64,000 nucleotides of DNA, taken from NCBI GenBank assembly GCA_029747015.1, contig JAKOGI010000540.1, forward strand, positions 64,501 to 128,500. Direction: 5' to 3'. The DNA is from Carnegiea gigantea. Lineage: Eukaryota > Streptophyta > Magnoliopsida > Caryophyllales > Cactaceae. Below, piece after piece: positions 11,301-22,211 of this stretch (positions are counted from its first letter, which is position 1; every line of letters begins with the position of its first letter). The position numbers and the translations under genes were made by a program. The notes beneath the pieces are model-generated. The model did no database searches. It was not told the DNA's origin and worked only from the letters and a program-made list of their open reading frames with translations.

Positions 11301-14300
11301 GAAGTTAGTTGAGATTGGTAGAAGTGGATTGAACTTGATTGAAGTTTGTATGATGAGTAGAAGTTGGTTAAGTTTGGAGAAGAATGGAAGAAGATGAATG
11401 AAGTTGAAAGAAGTTGGTATATTTTTTTGATAAGATGGGTAGAAGTTGGCTAATGTAAACGAGTGAGAATACTTGAGTTGGTTGAAGTTGGTATTTTTTG
11501 GGTAGCATGCGTTGTAATCAGTTGAAGCTTTGCCGAAGTTGGTTGAATGGGACTTACCAACAAAAAGAACAAACCTTAAATTAATACGTATACATATAAT
11601 AATTAAAAAATAAAATAATAACATATTATGTACGTTAGTTTACCGTTACGATACAAACCATGAAAAAAAAATGCATGTACACATAATATCCATAGTCAAC
11701 AATAATTCTTAAATATAGTTAATTTCATGTTATACAAATCATTACCAAAGCCAATATCAATACTCCCACCCTATTCCACTCCTCCCACTTCTTTCCGTTA
11801 CTTCCCATTCCTTTACACTCAATTTCATTCCTTCCTACTCCTGCATACAATAAATCACTCCTTCCCACTCCTTCCCATTCCGTTCCATTCCTTTCCTTTT
11901 CTTTCCATTCCACACTCGCAATTTACCCATGAAAAGAGCAAGGCCCTAAAAGGGTGTTCTTGAGGCCAGAGAAGCCTTGTCTGTTTGGATTTGAAACTAA
12001 AGACCATTGACTGGCTCCTACTACTCAGAATAAGAAGTAGATGACACTTTAGGGAGACAGTTTGCTTTTAGTTCAGCTCACCAGATTTCAAGCTGAAAAA
12101 ATTGTGCAAAAGTGACCTTTTCCCATGTCCAAAAAGCCGACACAATCTGACTTCCGCACTTACGCAGTCAACAGGAGGGGAAGAACAAAAATAAATACAA
12201 AGCAGTAGTATTTTGATCCTAGTCATACCTGCATGGTGCAATGTAATACAAACTGGTGATAGGATTTAGACTTAAGCCCTTCTTCTGGAGAAGAACTTGA
12301 GTCAGGACCAGTCTAAGTGCTTCAGCAAATATCCCAGTGACCTGGTATAGTGTGCCAATGATATTAAAATGGATTTCCCCGTATGAGGAAATGACGACCC
12401 CAACACTGACCAGGACCATATTCAAGAATACATCGCACCTTAATTTGTCAGTGCCACACACAACGGCCACGAGAAATGTTGCCACAGGCACTGCATCAAA
12501 TACGCACTAGACAGTCAAAAGAAGGTATAACACATAAGCAAAGAGAATTGCTTTTAGCATTACTTTGACATACTTAGAGCTTTAAGCATTTGGATGAAGG
12601 CCACAGAAATATGCAAATAAGCAGTGTTGCCAAACCTGCAATGACGATATAGACAAAAGATTCGACAGGTTAATCTTTGATCAATACATGCAGTGAAAGA
12701 CAAGAACAACTAGGACCATAGGTATATGCAAATGAGCAGTGTTGCCAAAACTGTAATAACGAGAGAGGAACACAATTTGACAAGTTAAACCTTTGATCAA
12801 TATAGATAGTGAATGTGATGCAGGACAAGAGTAAACAATGGATAAAAAGATTAAGGAAATTAGAATATTTTGATATTGAAGATCTTTTTTATTTTTTATT
12901 ATTTTCACTTATTTTTAAGCATATTTTAAGATAGTCAAAATAAGGATATTTAGTGATTTTTTATTAAGATTTAGTGTCCTACTTTATTAGTATAATATTA
13001 GGTTATATATTTTTATCCTTTTCTAGGTTATATTTTTTTATTTAGGTTTCCTAATGCTAGTTGCCCTCTTGGTTATATAAAACCCTTTATATAATTGGAG
13101 AAGGCATATTATGAATGAGAATTAAGTGAAATTGAGTAAGTTGTATTTCTCTATGTGAGAATTTCCCATAGAAATTGCTCTTAGAGTGTCTTATATTAAT
13201 TGTTCACCTTTGTAGGAATTGCTCTAAGGGCGTCCTACATCATATTGACAAGAACAAGTAGGAATTATAGGTAAAATTGAGTAAGGATTGACACATGGTA
13301 CACAAAAGAATCTTCAACCTCAAGAAAATAGCAAGCTACTTATTGTGATGGCTTGCCATCATTTTAAAATAAATGACATATAAGACTGTGAGAAGCCCAT
13401 TTTATTCCTGCTCCTGTCCAAGATGACCACTCAGGATAGTTACAAGGAAGGTTTCCCAGGTTGCTTACTCCTAGAATGCATATAGCTACTTTTTTGCCGC
13501 ACTGACTAGAAATGCTTGTTCCCGAAAAAGCAAATCACAGGGGTATGGAGCATTCCCAGTAACTACGCTCCTCAGAAAAAAAAATCAAAGCTGATAAATT
13601 GAAAGGAATCTTTGCACCCACCATCTTGGAACAGCCACACGTCTACCAGTGTTCTTCTATCACAATCTTTCTTCTATTTCCATTAGATTTAGGATCTAAT
13701 CAACTATAAGTGAATAGTCCAGAAGATTTAGATGATAATAATAACCCAAGGGAACCACGCAATCACCTACATCTAATATAATAGAATCTGCAGGCAAGCC
13801 ACCCATAAAGAAGCAAGTAGAAAACAAACTCAGAAAATAATAAATGCAAAATGATGCTGAAAATATCAGACGTATGAGAACTGTGAAAGCTCTAGACGAA
13901 GCCCCAAAACCAATTTGATGACATCCCTGTAGACAATGATAAAATGGCTAATCTTCAACTACAGAAATCATTCGAAGAGCCGAAAGACAGCTTCTGATAT
14001 TTGCAACTAAACTTTTATTACAGTAAAAAATTCAACATCCAGTGGACTGTCTGGTCATTGGTTTTAAAAATAGAGGGAACCATGCAATCACCTACATCTA
14101 GCATGATAGAATCTGCAGGTAGGCCCACCCATAAAGAAGCAAGTAGAAAACAAACTGAGAAAATAATAAATGAAAGGCGGTACTGAAAATATCAGCAGTA
14201 TGAGAGCACTATGAAAGCTCTAAGGAAGGCCCAAAACCAATTCGATGACATCCAAGTAGACGATGATAAAATGGCTAATCTACCTTTACAAAAATCACTC

Positions 14301-17300
14301 AAAGAGCCAAAAGCCAACGTCGGATATTTGCGACAAAATTTTTATTACAGTGAAAAATTCAACATCGAGTGCGTTTTTTAGTCATTGGTTTTAAATTCAT
14401 TGGCACACTAAGCTTGTAGGCGCTTTTAAAACCCAGGATCTGCTGGGAATAGCCTCCTGACAGTCACAGGATATATCAGAGTATGTTCGTCCTCCACACT
14501 ACCCCCCCCCCCCCCAACACACACACAAGTGCACACACAAAATCCCAACAAGCTGGCCCTTCTAGGAAGTGCTAGATATATGTTATGTTATCGTGAATGT
14601 AGGCAACTCAACAATAGAAATCAAGATCACTTACAAAGATTTGACTCTGCTATAAATAGAATATTATGTAGTTTAATTTTAATTTCTGGTCATGAGCACT
14701 GAGTTAAGTCCTCTAAGCACCAATAGAAAAGAGACCATGTGAAAGACTTGACAACAAAAAAGACATCACTATTCACTACCAAAGAAGTTCACTAGCTCAC
14801 TGACGTAGGATGCTGAAGAGCAATTCCTACCATGGGGAACAATTGATGTAACTCAATTTAATCAATATCATTCATAATGTCTTCTCCAGTTACATAAAGG
14901 GGTTTATATAACCAAGAAGCTAACTAGTATTAGGAAACCTAAATAATAAAAATATAACCTAGAAAAGGATAAAAATATATAATCTAATATTATCCTAATA
15001 GATTAGGAAACTAAATCTTAAAAACAAATCACTAAATATCCTTATTTTGGAGATCTTAAAATATGCTTAAAAATAACCTATAAAAATAATAAAAAATACA
15101 AAAGATCTTCAATATCAAAATATTTTCATTTCCTAAATCTTTTTATTCATTCTTTACTCTTATCCTGCATCATTTTCCTCCTGTTGGAAAAGACTCGTCC
15201 TCGAGTTTTGAAATGCAATAGAAATTGAAGATGAAGAAGTTAAAATTGATTTGACTTCAATATAGACTTTTTGAATCTCACTTCTCAGAATATTGTCCAA
15301 TGATGGTAACCAAGTAAACATCGAATGATGGTCAATGTTCTCAAAAAAGCCCTCTGGAATGAAAAAGCCAACATCCTTGGGTCGCTCTAATCTCTGGTGG
15401 CAGCCGGCCCAAATCCGTCCCTACTTGCACAACCTCTTCATTCGCTTGTACATCATCTCCATTAGCGTCCCTTAGAAAAGCTTCATCAGTACGATCTAGA
15501 GTGGATGATTCCTTTTTAAGTGTCTCATCCACATTAGATTGAGAGCCAACACAAGGAAGATGACGATTTGCATTATCGGACAACACATTGCATGAAACAT
15601 CAGTGTCTAAGACTTAGTGGGATTTCAGTCACCTCGGCTTCTTTGCTAGACTCCTTCTTGAAGGTGTTCTGCTTCTCGTCCTCAATGAATGGTCGCCTAC
15701 AGTTTGCATCAGAGTAGGTGGGATCTTCCTCATCTAAATAACAAATCAGCGGTTTTGTGGAACACCAAGATGGAACCCCATAATCATTAGTGGGAATTCT
15801 CTAGGGCATCAAAGGAGCTCTAGGAGGTCTGTAGCAAAGTAAAGATCTAACTCACAACAACCTTTATAAATTTGACGACCTTGCAACTTGCAAAAGGCAT
15901 TCACAGCATCCCCATGTGAGTAGAAATTCACTCGAGCATAAAAATCACCTATTGTTTGAAATCCAGCAATCTTTTCCACTTCTCCTTATGGGGAGAAAAC
16001 TTGGTACAAAAGATGTGTAGTAACAAGAAGTTCTTTATCGTGAATGATTGCAAATAAAGCTCGATGATGTCTTTCACACCAAGCCATACATGCAGCAGCA
16101 GCTCAACAGTACCAGCAAACAGCAACAGGTGAACAAAAACAGCATTTATTGAGAAGAATTTTGGCAAGCACCCTGGCTGGCAGCAACGACAGTGGATGGG
16201 GTTGGGGTGGACAGCGCATGGTGATTGGCAGACCTGGGTGGGGGACTTGGTGGTGGTTGTTGGCTGGGTTGCGTGTGGGTTAGGGTTTGGGCAATAGGCC
16301 CCCCCCCCCCCTTTTGACTAATATCTAATGTGCAGGGAAAGAGGACAGAATGTGAAAAGCAAACAAGAGGCAAGGCTAAGATCAAATAGCTATGATACCA
16401 AGTTGATGTAGGACGCTCTAAGAGCATTTCCTACCAAGGGAACAATTGATGTAGAACACTATAGGAGTAATTCATAAGGAAAAATTCTTACATAGAGAAA
16501 TACAACTCACTCAATTTAACTAAATTCTCATTCATAATATGAATTCTCTAATTACATGAAGGGGTTCGTATAACCTAGAGGCTAACTAGTACTAAGAAAA
16601 CCTGAATAATAAGATATAACCTAGAAAAAGATAAAAATATATAACCTAATATTATCCTAATAGATTAGAAAACAAAATCTTAATAAAAAATACTAAATAT
16701 CCTGATTTTGGTGATCTTAAAATATGCTTAAAAATACTTACGAAAATAATAAAAAATACTTACGAAAATAACAAAATATCAAAATATCAAAATATTCTAA
16801 TTTCCTAAATCTTTTTACCCATTGTTTACTCTGATCCTGCATCACTTATCAACACAAATAAATTGGTTGCTGCTTCGGGATACTGCAAATAATAGTCCAA
16901 TTTTTTTTACTATTAGTGCTGCCCCATATAAATACAAACCTATTGAGAATTGAGGTATTGATTTTGTACAAGAGCATAAGCAATGTTGCATGGAGCATGA
17001 TTCACCCTAGTGCACCACGATAGAATACAAAGCAACATGCCACTACGACTCATGGACAAAAGGTAAGGAATAAGCATTATAAGGTTCTATTCCACACATC
17101 TCAGAAAGCGCAAAAAAATAATGAGCAACTAGAATACAAAGCAACATGCCACTACGACTCATGGACAAAATGTAAGGAATAAACATTATAAGGTTCTATT
17201 CCCCACATCTCAGAAAGCGCAAAAAATTAATGAGCAACTAGATTAAACTGCAGTATTTATCACCCTGACTTATGCAGTTAGCTTGTTAACAGCTTGTTCT

Positions 17301-20300
17301 CGCATTAGTAGGCTTTTCGAGAAACGATAACTACTACCTGCTTCTAAGTTATGGGTGGCCAAGAGCACTACATACCCCCCCGAAACCCCCCCCCCAAAAA
17401 AAAAAAACCTTCTAAAGCCTCTCACTCACACCACCACATGGGTCTTTTTTTAATGCCATCTGGGACATAGTTAATGATTGATGACTAGTATAAACCACCT
17501 ATCCAGAACAAAAATCTTTCACTTGTAGTTTTGATCTTTATCAATTCATTGAAATAATTCTCATCTTTAATATGTCACTTTGAGATTTAAATCAAATACA
17601 AACATAGACCACAACCATTTCAAGCTGAGGATTAAAGAATAATGAGCCAGCTTTGCAGCACATGAAAATGGGGTAATGCAAAGTAATACATCAAATTTAG
17701 GACATTCAATCTTTGATAAGCATTAAACTCAAGAAATAACTTTGTCCATAGAAATGCTCACCATAGGCTCGAAGCAAAGAAGGCACTTATGGGAATTACA
17801 CAGGCAACGTAACTGCAGTGAAGAGGGAAACAAAAATAAGGAATGACTTCTACAACTGCAGTAGAAAAAGACACAGATTCATAAGAAAGAAATAAAGCCA
17901 CTCACATTTCAAATGTCATTTTGACGGGTGCTACAAGCTGCACAATACAAAATACCAAAAAGTGTGAACTCACAGCCACATTTTAAATATACCATAACGA
18001 GAATGAGGTAAAACCCAACTCCTCACAGATTACAGTTGCCGCATTGACTTCATGACTTTGATATCAACAAATAACTACTATTCATATAGATTACATTATT
18101 ATTTTAGACGATTTGATATAACTATGCCTATATCAATATCCCCAAATCTTGCCATAGGTGGATTCACATTAGATGTTGCCGTCGTTGATGCAATTGAAGT
18201 AAGATTATGACAGGCATTCATAAAACAAAGAACAATAACTATACAAACTACAAAGTCAAAGAGTCGGAAATTAGAGAGAATAAAAAAGAATTATGCAAAC
18301 GTATTTTTTCGTACAACTTACTGAGAAGAGCAACTTCAGGGGGCCATATAAGTAAATTAAAGCATAGAGGGAAAAACTATTGATTGAATATTCCATGCAA
18401 GGTCTTGATACTTCAGCTCCAATATGATGAGTTTAATAAGAGAAAAAAAAAAACGCATTTCAACAATGTCCTCGTTCATTTAAAGTGAAAAGAGGTAACC
18501 TATGGTCACAATGCGGGGGGGGGGGGGAGGTATTCATGATCAATATCGAGAGATTTAAGAATCAGAATGATCACAATCAATAATGAATCCATATCTCAGA
18601 AAAACATACCTTAAAGACACGGACGAGAAAGAATGCTACCAGTCCAGAAAATCCCATATGTATCATTGTAAGTGTTATAGGAAATGGAAAGTTGAAGTAC
18701 TTTACAGAAAGAACCCACTGCAAATAATATAACAGCACCAGGTTAAAACAATTTATGCATATTAGCATAAAAGGACAGAGTTAACAATGGTTAGACTGCT
18801 AGTGCCTAACATGTAGACCTGGCAAATGGGTCATTCGGTTTAGATACGGGTCGGGTTTAGTTTGGTTCAGGTCACGTTTCAGGCTAAGTGACATTTCGGG
18901 TCGGTTCGATTTGGGCCGGGTGAACTTCGATTTGGGTCAACTTCGAGTCCACTGATTTTTGGTTCAATACGCTTGTCATGCAAAAATAAGCAACTTTGTA
19001 GAAAATTTCGGGTCGGTATGGTTCGGTTCAGGTCAATTCAGTTTACCTTCGGGTGAGCCTATTTCGGATGCCGGGTTGGGTATGAGTCCAGATCGTTCGG
19101 TTCGCGTTTCGGGTCTTGGATTTAAGTCGGTTTTGCCGTCTACTAGTATGTGCCAGTATGTTTTCCAAGTCAGGCTATTGGCTCAAACTTGAAGCCCATG
19201 AGCCAGCAACAGAAAATGCAAACATGTGAAGAAAGGTTACTTTGCTCCATTTAAGTTTTCACAATAGGTTTTGATAAGGAATTAGAAAAGTAAATTAGGT
19301 AGTACTTAGAAATAAGAACAAAAACCATTGAAGTACTGATAATAAGTACCTTAGTTTTAAAAGCGCGAGGCGCACTAAGGCGCATAGGGTCCGAAAGCGT
19401 GAGCCGCGAGGCGTGAGGCGAAGGCGCACGCATCATGGACGCGAGGCGCACTTTTGTTCAAAAGTTTTTTAAAGTATTTCATATTTCACAAAGCATATTT
19501 TGCATAAACAAGTTAAACAAATGTATTAAAAATGTGATTAGATATCAATATGGGTACTAACACTGCAAATAACCTTAAGATATGCTATCTTATCATCGTA
19601 GTTCCCCAATGCACGTAGTTATGGTTCAGGTTTAACTCACCTTTTAGCTCCCAAGGAGGGAAAAGAAGAAAAAGGTAAAGGCAAGGCTAAGAAAAATAAG
19701 GAAAAGGGGGAAGATATCACCTCGCATCCTTAAGGCGCACCTCATCCCTTCCGAGGTGCTGACCTGGTAGCCTCACGCCGAGGCGCGCTTAGGTGTGCCT
19801 CAAGCGGGCTTTTTCAAACTAAGATAAGTACTAGGAGTGTGACAACAATGACGGCAACAGATTTAATGTGTTCCAATAGGTCATGCACAAACAGCCCCCA
19901 CAGGCCAGTACAAGCCACTAGTGTAACACATTTGGTTCTCCTTGGATCTTTGTTAGGATCAACACTGGCTTTTTGTCATTGTTATTTCAATGACATAATT
20001 GTGAAGGCAAAGGAAAACGGCAATGCTACGAATAGAGGTATAAGAAGTAGAGGAGGAACAGTGTTTTTTTGGGGGGTGGTTGTTGTTGCTTCAATAGAGT
20101 AATAGTGACATCAAAGGAAAATGGTAAACTGGTAATGCTAAGGATAGAGAGGAAAGACATAATGAGATGAATGTTAGGCCCACAGAAGCAATGTCCAACC
20201 ACGAAGAAGGGTGTTGTTTGAAAAAATGCAAGCCTCTAGAAACACATGGACTGTACGACAGCTGGATAAGAGACTGCTTTCTCGCAAAAGCATGCACATT

Positions 20301-22211
20301 CTGAAATGCCAAAAGATCATATCAGAAGCATGACCAGAACCAGATGGTGCGCAATCTTGGCGAATTAAGGTGCAGGCCAAAGACACAATGGCGGCCAAGA
20401 TAAGAATGAATATGATTTGATGGATATGGGGAAAAAAAGATTAGAAAGGATAGAAAATGAAGTGGCAAAGAGAAAATGTGAGAGAGGCTCCAACATAGGA
20501 TAACACACAGGATGCTAGACTAGAGGCACCTGTGGGCAGGTCTGAAAACTACCATTCTGAACTGTTCAGGAAGAAGTAGAACAAAAAAGAACTAGAACGA
20601 GGTTATTAAAGTAGTATGAGCATGGCACACCTACATATTATTGATAGCATGGGATTTGATAGGCGTTTTTGGCAGTCTAACACAAACATTAGATTAGCTC
20701 CCTTCATTCTGATTGTCAGTTTAGATACTTAGTAATCCCTCCTCGGCACATAGCATGAGCTTGGTCATGGAACAGGTTTGTGAACCAGGTACCGTTTAGT
20801 CTTTCTTGAGTGTTGTAATTCCCTGTTGGTGGTCAGGCCTTCCCTTTTTTGACAACAGCATGTCTAGAAATTACTTCTATCCCTTGGATATATTCAGCTC
20901 TAATGCTTCGTTTTATACTAAGCCGATTTTGATACACTTGCTCTCATCATTTACCTTTCTCATAGATCATCCAGGTAGTCTTGAGAAATCTCTCAATTGC
21001 TTGAAGATCTTTCCCAAAACTTTTAGCATAGGTGTATCATATTCATAAACAACCTCTTAACTTACACAGGTAAAATTACCTACATCTAGATCTTTCAATA
21101 CCCGTTTAGGGAGATGCACATAGTGTTGTTGCCTAGCATTTCCGCACATGTGTTCTAAACCTCTCCCTACCTTCCTAGAATTTCATATCGTAATCAGTAG
21201 CACTATTAGGTAATAGCATCAAGGTGCCTTTCTGTACACTTATTAAATTTTTTTCTTGACGTGTCCAAGCTTGCCTAGTTCATCTTACCTTCAGTGAAGA
21301 CACCTACCTTGTTCAGAGGCCTCCAGCCTAATTCAACAGCATGGCCATGCATTGGAAAAAGCACTCTCATCCCACCCACCAATATATTATGGAATTACAG
21401 AGTCTTAAGAGATGAATGCTTTACAAAAAAAAGCATCACAAGTCTAACAGCCATGCAGGTATATCCTAGTACTATTCCTCTTCAATAACTACTAATAACT
21501 AATTGAAAGGACACCAATGTCAAGCAGTATTATTGATGTCATTTATATCCTCAGCACAATATTCCCTACCAACTGAAGAGCCATGACAGTGTGATTTTGC
21601 ACATGAGAACTGCAAAATAGGCGAGAACAACATCGCCATCGTGCCTTTTCTTGGCATCAGAAACCAGTATGTCAGTCACAAGATATCGGTTCCCCAACTT
21701 GGCATTCTATGCTCAGTATGTTGGGAAATCGTCTTTTGTGAGCTACAGTTCTTAATGCTTGTTTCAATGGCGTCGAATCTATCAAACCAAATGCCATCGG
21801 AGTTATGATAACTTAATAGCTATGAGCAAGCAGATCAACCCCAATGAAATATATCACTTCATATCCAGTATAATGACATTTCACATTCTTTTATTTATGT
21901 TTGGCTAAAGTAATATGTCCACCACTATGATGTCAAATCATACTAATGTACAGCAATTGACCTCTGGTATAATGACACTATTTGTAATAACTCTTGGCGC
22001 CATCATTACTGTCTCATTCAGAGTCATTTCTAAGCGGGCCAGAAAAATGCATGGATCTCATTTAGCAATATGTGGATAAACCATTGATTGACCGGTAAGA
22101 TTTCAATGTCTACAGATAGAAGATTACCTTATTGTACAGTATAACTCCGGATGAAAGCAAAATGTAAATCAGTAGGTAAAGATAGGTCAATGCAAGCGAC
22201 GTGCTGATCAT
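8369..22211 (-). CDS. Sugar-phosphate / nucleotide-sugar translocator, KD subgroup (TPT family)
   Basis: The intact reading needs nine coding exons: 22211-22128, 18717-18610, 17937-17906, 17812-17762, 12635-12574, 12490-12229, 10325-10060, 9920-9832 and 8539-8369. They sum to 1,125 bases, or 374 residues plus stop. The product is a multi-spanning membrane carrier of the plant TPT/NST (drug/metabolite transporter) family, probably in the Golgi or endomembranes. It matches the uncharacterised Arabidopsis At1g48230/At3g17430 type throughout: N-terminal LIYILLSSGVILYNKWVLS, then FPITLTMIHMGFSG, ASSLWFGNTAYLHI, CGTDKLRCDVF, GRTGAVTIRVAGVLKDW with the subgroup Lys-Asp at about 261-262, and an acidic DEEAPLI near the C-terminus. 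The substrate is not deducible. Junctions are GT-AG. For exon 8 I chose the GTTAAC donor because the stronger-looking GTTCGT ten bases later breaks the frame. Introns of 3.4, 5.1 and 1.9 kb carry transposable elements. The start is the ATG giving the conserved N-terminus. Confidence 0.93.
8761..8784 (+). repeat. T8-G16 homopolymer junction
   Basis: Eight T followed by sixteen G, in the last intron of the translocator. Similar long G or C runs recur at 14502-14515, 16299-16311, 17375-17395, 18515-18527 and 62141-62151. Length may be unreliable, since such tracts are prone to sequencing error. Confidence 0.85.
9488..9690. repeat. Duplicated unit with palindromic (GT)n-(CA)n microsatellites
   Basis: A roughly 55-bp segment beginning gaagtagaaacaataactcc occurs at 9488 and again at 9580. 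Each copy is followed by a GT run turning into a CA run about a gtac centre (9541-9580 and 9630-9660), then a further GT/GC run to about 9697. The GT-CA arms are self-complementary, so each could extrude as a hairpin. Reading frames through here are repeat artefacts. It lies in intron 8 of the translocator. Confidence 0.85.
10995..11946. mobile_element. Outer MITE (Tourist/PIF-Harbinger-like) in intron 6
   Basis: The left end GGCCTGTTGCTTTTGAAGAG and the right end (reverse complement) GGGCCTTGCTCTTTTCATGG form imperfect inverted repeats. The flanks are TTA on the left and TAA on the right, fitting the TWA target of PIF/Harbinger MITEs. Just inside each end is a pyrimidine-rich run of cttcccactcc-type motifs (about 11029-11080 and 11765-11915). 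A second element (11257-11575) interrupts it. It has no coding capacity. It sits in the intron between coding exons 6 and 7 of the translocator. Confidence 0.55.
11257..11575. mobile_element. Inner MITE nested in the outer MITE
   Basis: The ends read (T)GGCCATGTTCTTTTCGTTG and, reverse complemented, GGTTTGTTCTTTTTGTTGG. Both flanks carry TTA (11254-11256 and 11576-11578). The interior is a purine-rich, irregular repeat of gaagttggt / gaagaatgg words. Its position inside the pair of outer arms shows that it inserted later. Family assignment rests on the end sequence and TTA flanks only. Confidence 0.55.
12715..12813 (-). pseudogene. Partial tandem duplicate of translocator coding exon 5
   Basis: This segment repeats 12600-12697, which holds the acceptor side of coding exon 5. 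The copy keeps an AG acceptor (TTATTACAG, exon side beginning at 12750) and reads FGNTAHLHIPMVL where the real exon reads FGNTAYLHISVAF. Similarity stops before the exon's 3' half and donor, so it cannot replace the exon. It lies immediately upstream in the transcription direction, offering a competing acceptor about 115 bases before the true one. It was probably produced by local unequal exchange or slippage. Confidence 0.8.
12816..13242 (+). mobile_element. Solo LTR, plus orientation (TGATGCAGGA...CTACATCA family)
   Basis: It starts TGATGCAGGACAAGAGT and ends GTCCTACATCA, with the same ends and body as the LTRs at 14801-15172 and 16404-16844 but in the opposite orientation. It includes a cctctTGGTTATATAAAACCC stretch near 13064-13084 that would suit a TATA region. 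The flanking pentamers gaatg and tattg share only three bases, so the target duplication is weak. No internal region follows. It lies in the long intron between translocator exons 4 and 5. Confidence 0.75.
13750..14394. repeat. Tandem duplication, period about 325 bp
   Basis: The segment starting gggaaccacgcaatcacc at 13750 is repeated from 14075 to about 14394 with scattered differences. Both copies end in a tttttattacagt-gaaaaattcaac segment and a gtcattggttttaaa tail. It is intronic and non-coding, and was probably created by unequal exchange. Confidence 0.85.
14801..15172 (-). repeat. 3' LTR of the RRM-carrying element
   Basis: On the minus strand it starts TGATGCAGGATAAGAG and ends at TGACG (an altered TGATG) on the plus side. 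It is shorter than its partner because it lacks one of the duplicated ends seen near 16404-16470. The body includes the same AT-rich tract ending in a ggatttataca-type TATA region as the solo LTR at 12816-13242. Confidence 0.75.
15833..16070 (-). pseudogene. Captured RRM domain (PTB-like) inside the LTR element
   Basis: On the minus strand one frame reads LLVTTHLLYQVFSP-stop-GEVEKIAGFQ, then VNFYSHGDAVNAFCKLQGR and QIYKGCCELDLYFA. This follows the RRM layout of polypyrimidine-tract-binding proteins: VFSPYG.VEKI, then a DAV.AF..L.GR.IY.GCC.LD strand. A TAT-to-TAA change after FSP stops the frame, so this copy is broken. In the cell PTB-type RRMs bind pyrimidine-rich RNA; here the domain is presumably cargo picked up by the retroelement. 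I cannot say whether other copies of the family keep it intact. Confidence 0.6.
16404..16844 (-). repeat. 5' LTR of the RRM-carrying element
   Basis: On the minus strand it runs TGATGCAGGATCAGAG...GTCCTACATCA, directly followed after three bases by the primer-binding site. It contains an extra gatgtagaacac segment near 16448, a partial repeat of its own end, and a local duplication of cttacgaaaataa near 16737-16770. These explain why it is longer than the 3' LTR. Confidence 0.75.
17021..17241. repeat. Tandem duplication, period 109 bp
   Basis: The segment beginning tagaatacaaagcaacatgc at 17021 repeats from 17130, with only a few base changes between copies. It is non-coding, within the long intron between translocator exons 4 and 5. 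The high identity suggests a recent event. Confidence 0.9.
18814..19142. mobile_element. hAT-like MITE rich in GGGTCGGTTCG words
   Basis: The ends TAGACCTGGCAAA and (reverse complement) TAGACGGCAAAA are inverted repeats. They are flanked by 8-bp direct repeats ctaacatg (18806-18813) and ctagtatg (19143-19150), which differ by two transitions. The interior is a degenerate series of cgggtcggttcggg / ttcgggt words. A 77-codon frame inside is low-complexity and not a gene. It sits in intron 1 of the translocator. Confidence 0.75.
19350..19823. mobile_element. hAT-like MITE with aaggcgc-type GC-rich arms
   Basis: The terminal repeats CTTAGTTTTAAAAGCGC and (reverse complement) CTTAGTTTGAAAAAGCCC are flanked by a perfect 8-bp target duplication, ataagtac, at 19342-19349 and 19824-19831. 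Both arms are made of gaggcgcac / aaggcgc words, and the middle is AT-rich. No coding sequence is present. The perfect duplication suggests a younger insertion than the neighbouring MITEs. It lies in translocator intron 1. Confidence 0.92.

Larger units (their letters stand above)
14801..16844 (-). mobile_element. Non-autonomous LTR retrotransposon carrying an RRM fragment
   Basis: Two related LTRs (14801-15172 and 16404-16844) face the same way on the minus strand and enclose about 1.23 kb. Next to the upstream LTR the minus strand reads TGGTATCATAGC (16389-16400), one base off the primer site for plant initiator Met tRNA. Next to the downstream LTR is ACAGGAGGAAAA (15173-15184), a polypurine tract. 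Flanking pentamers are ctcac and cttat, differing by two transitions. The interior has no reverse transcriptase or integrase. It holds an RRM-like fragment, a low-complexity G/T-rich part, and a tail before the PPT resembling the end of Gypsy-type coding regions. It is embedded in a translocator intron. Confidence 0.8.

Noticed and set aside
15341..15586. 81-codon minus frame as a gene
   Set aside because: It is part of the interior of the non-autonomous LTR element and continues neither into a domain nor across the neighbouring stops.
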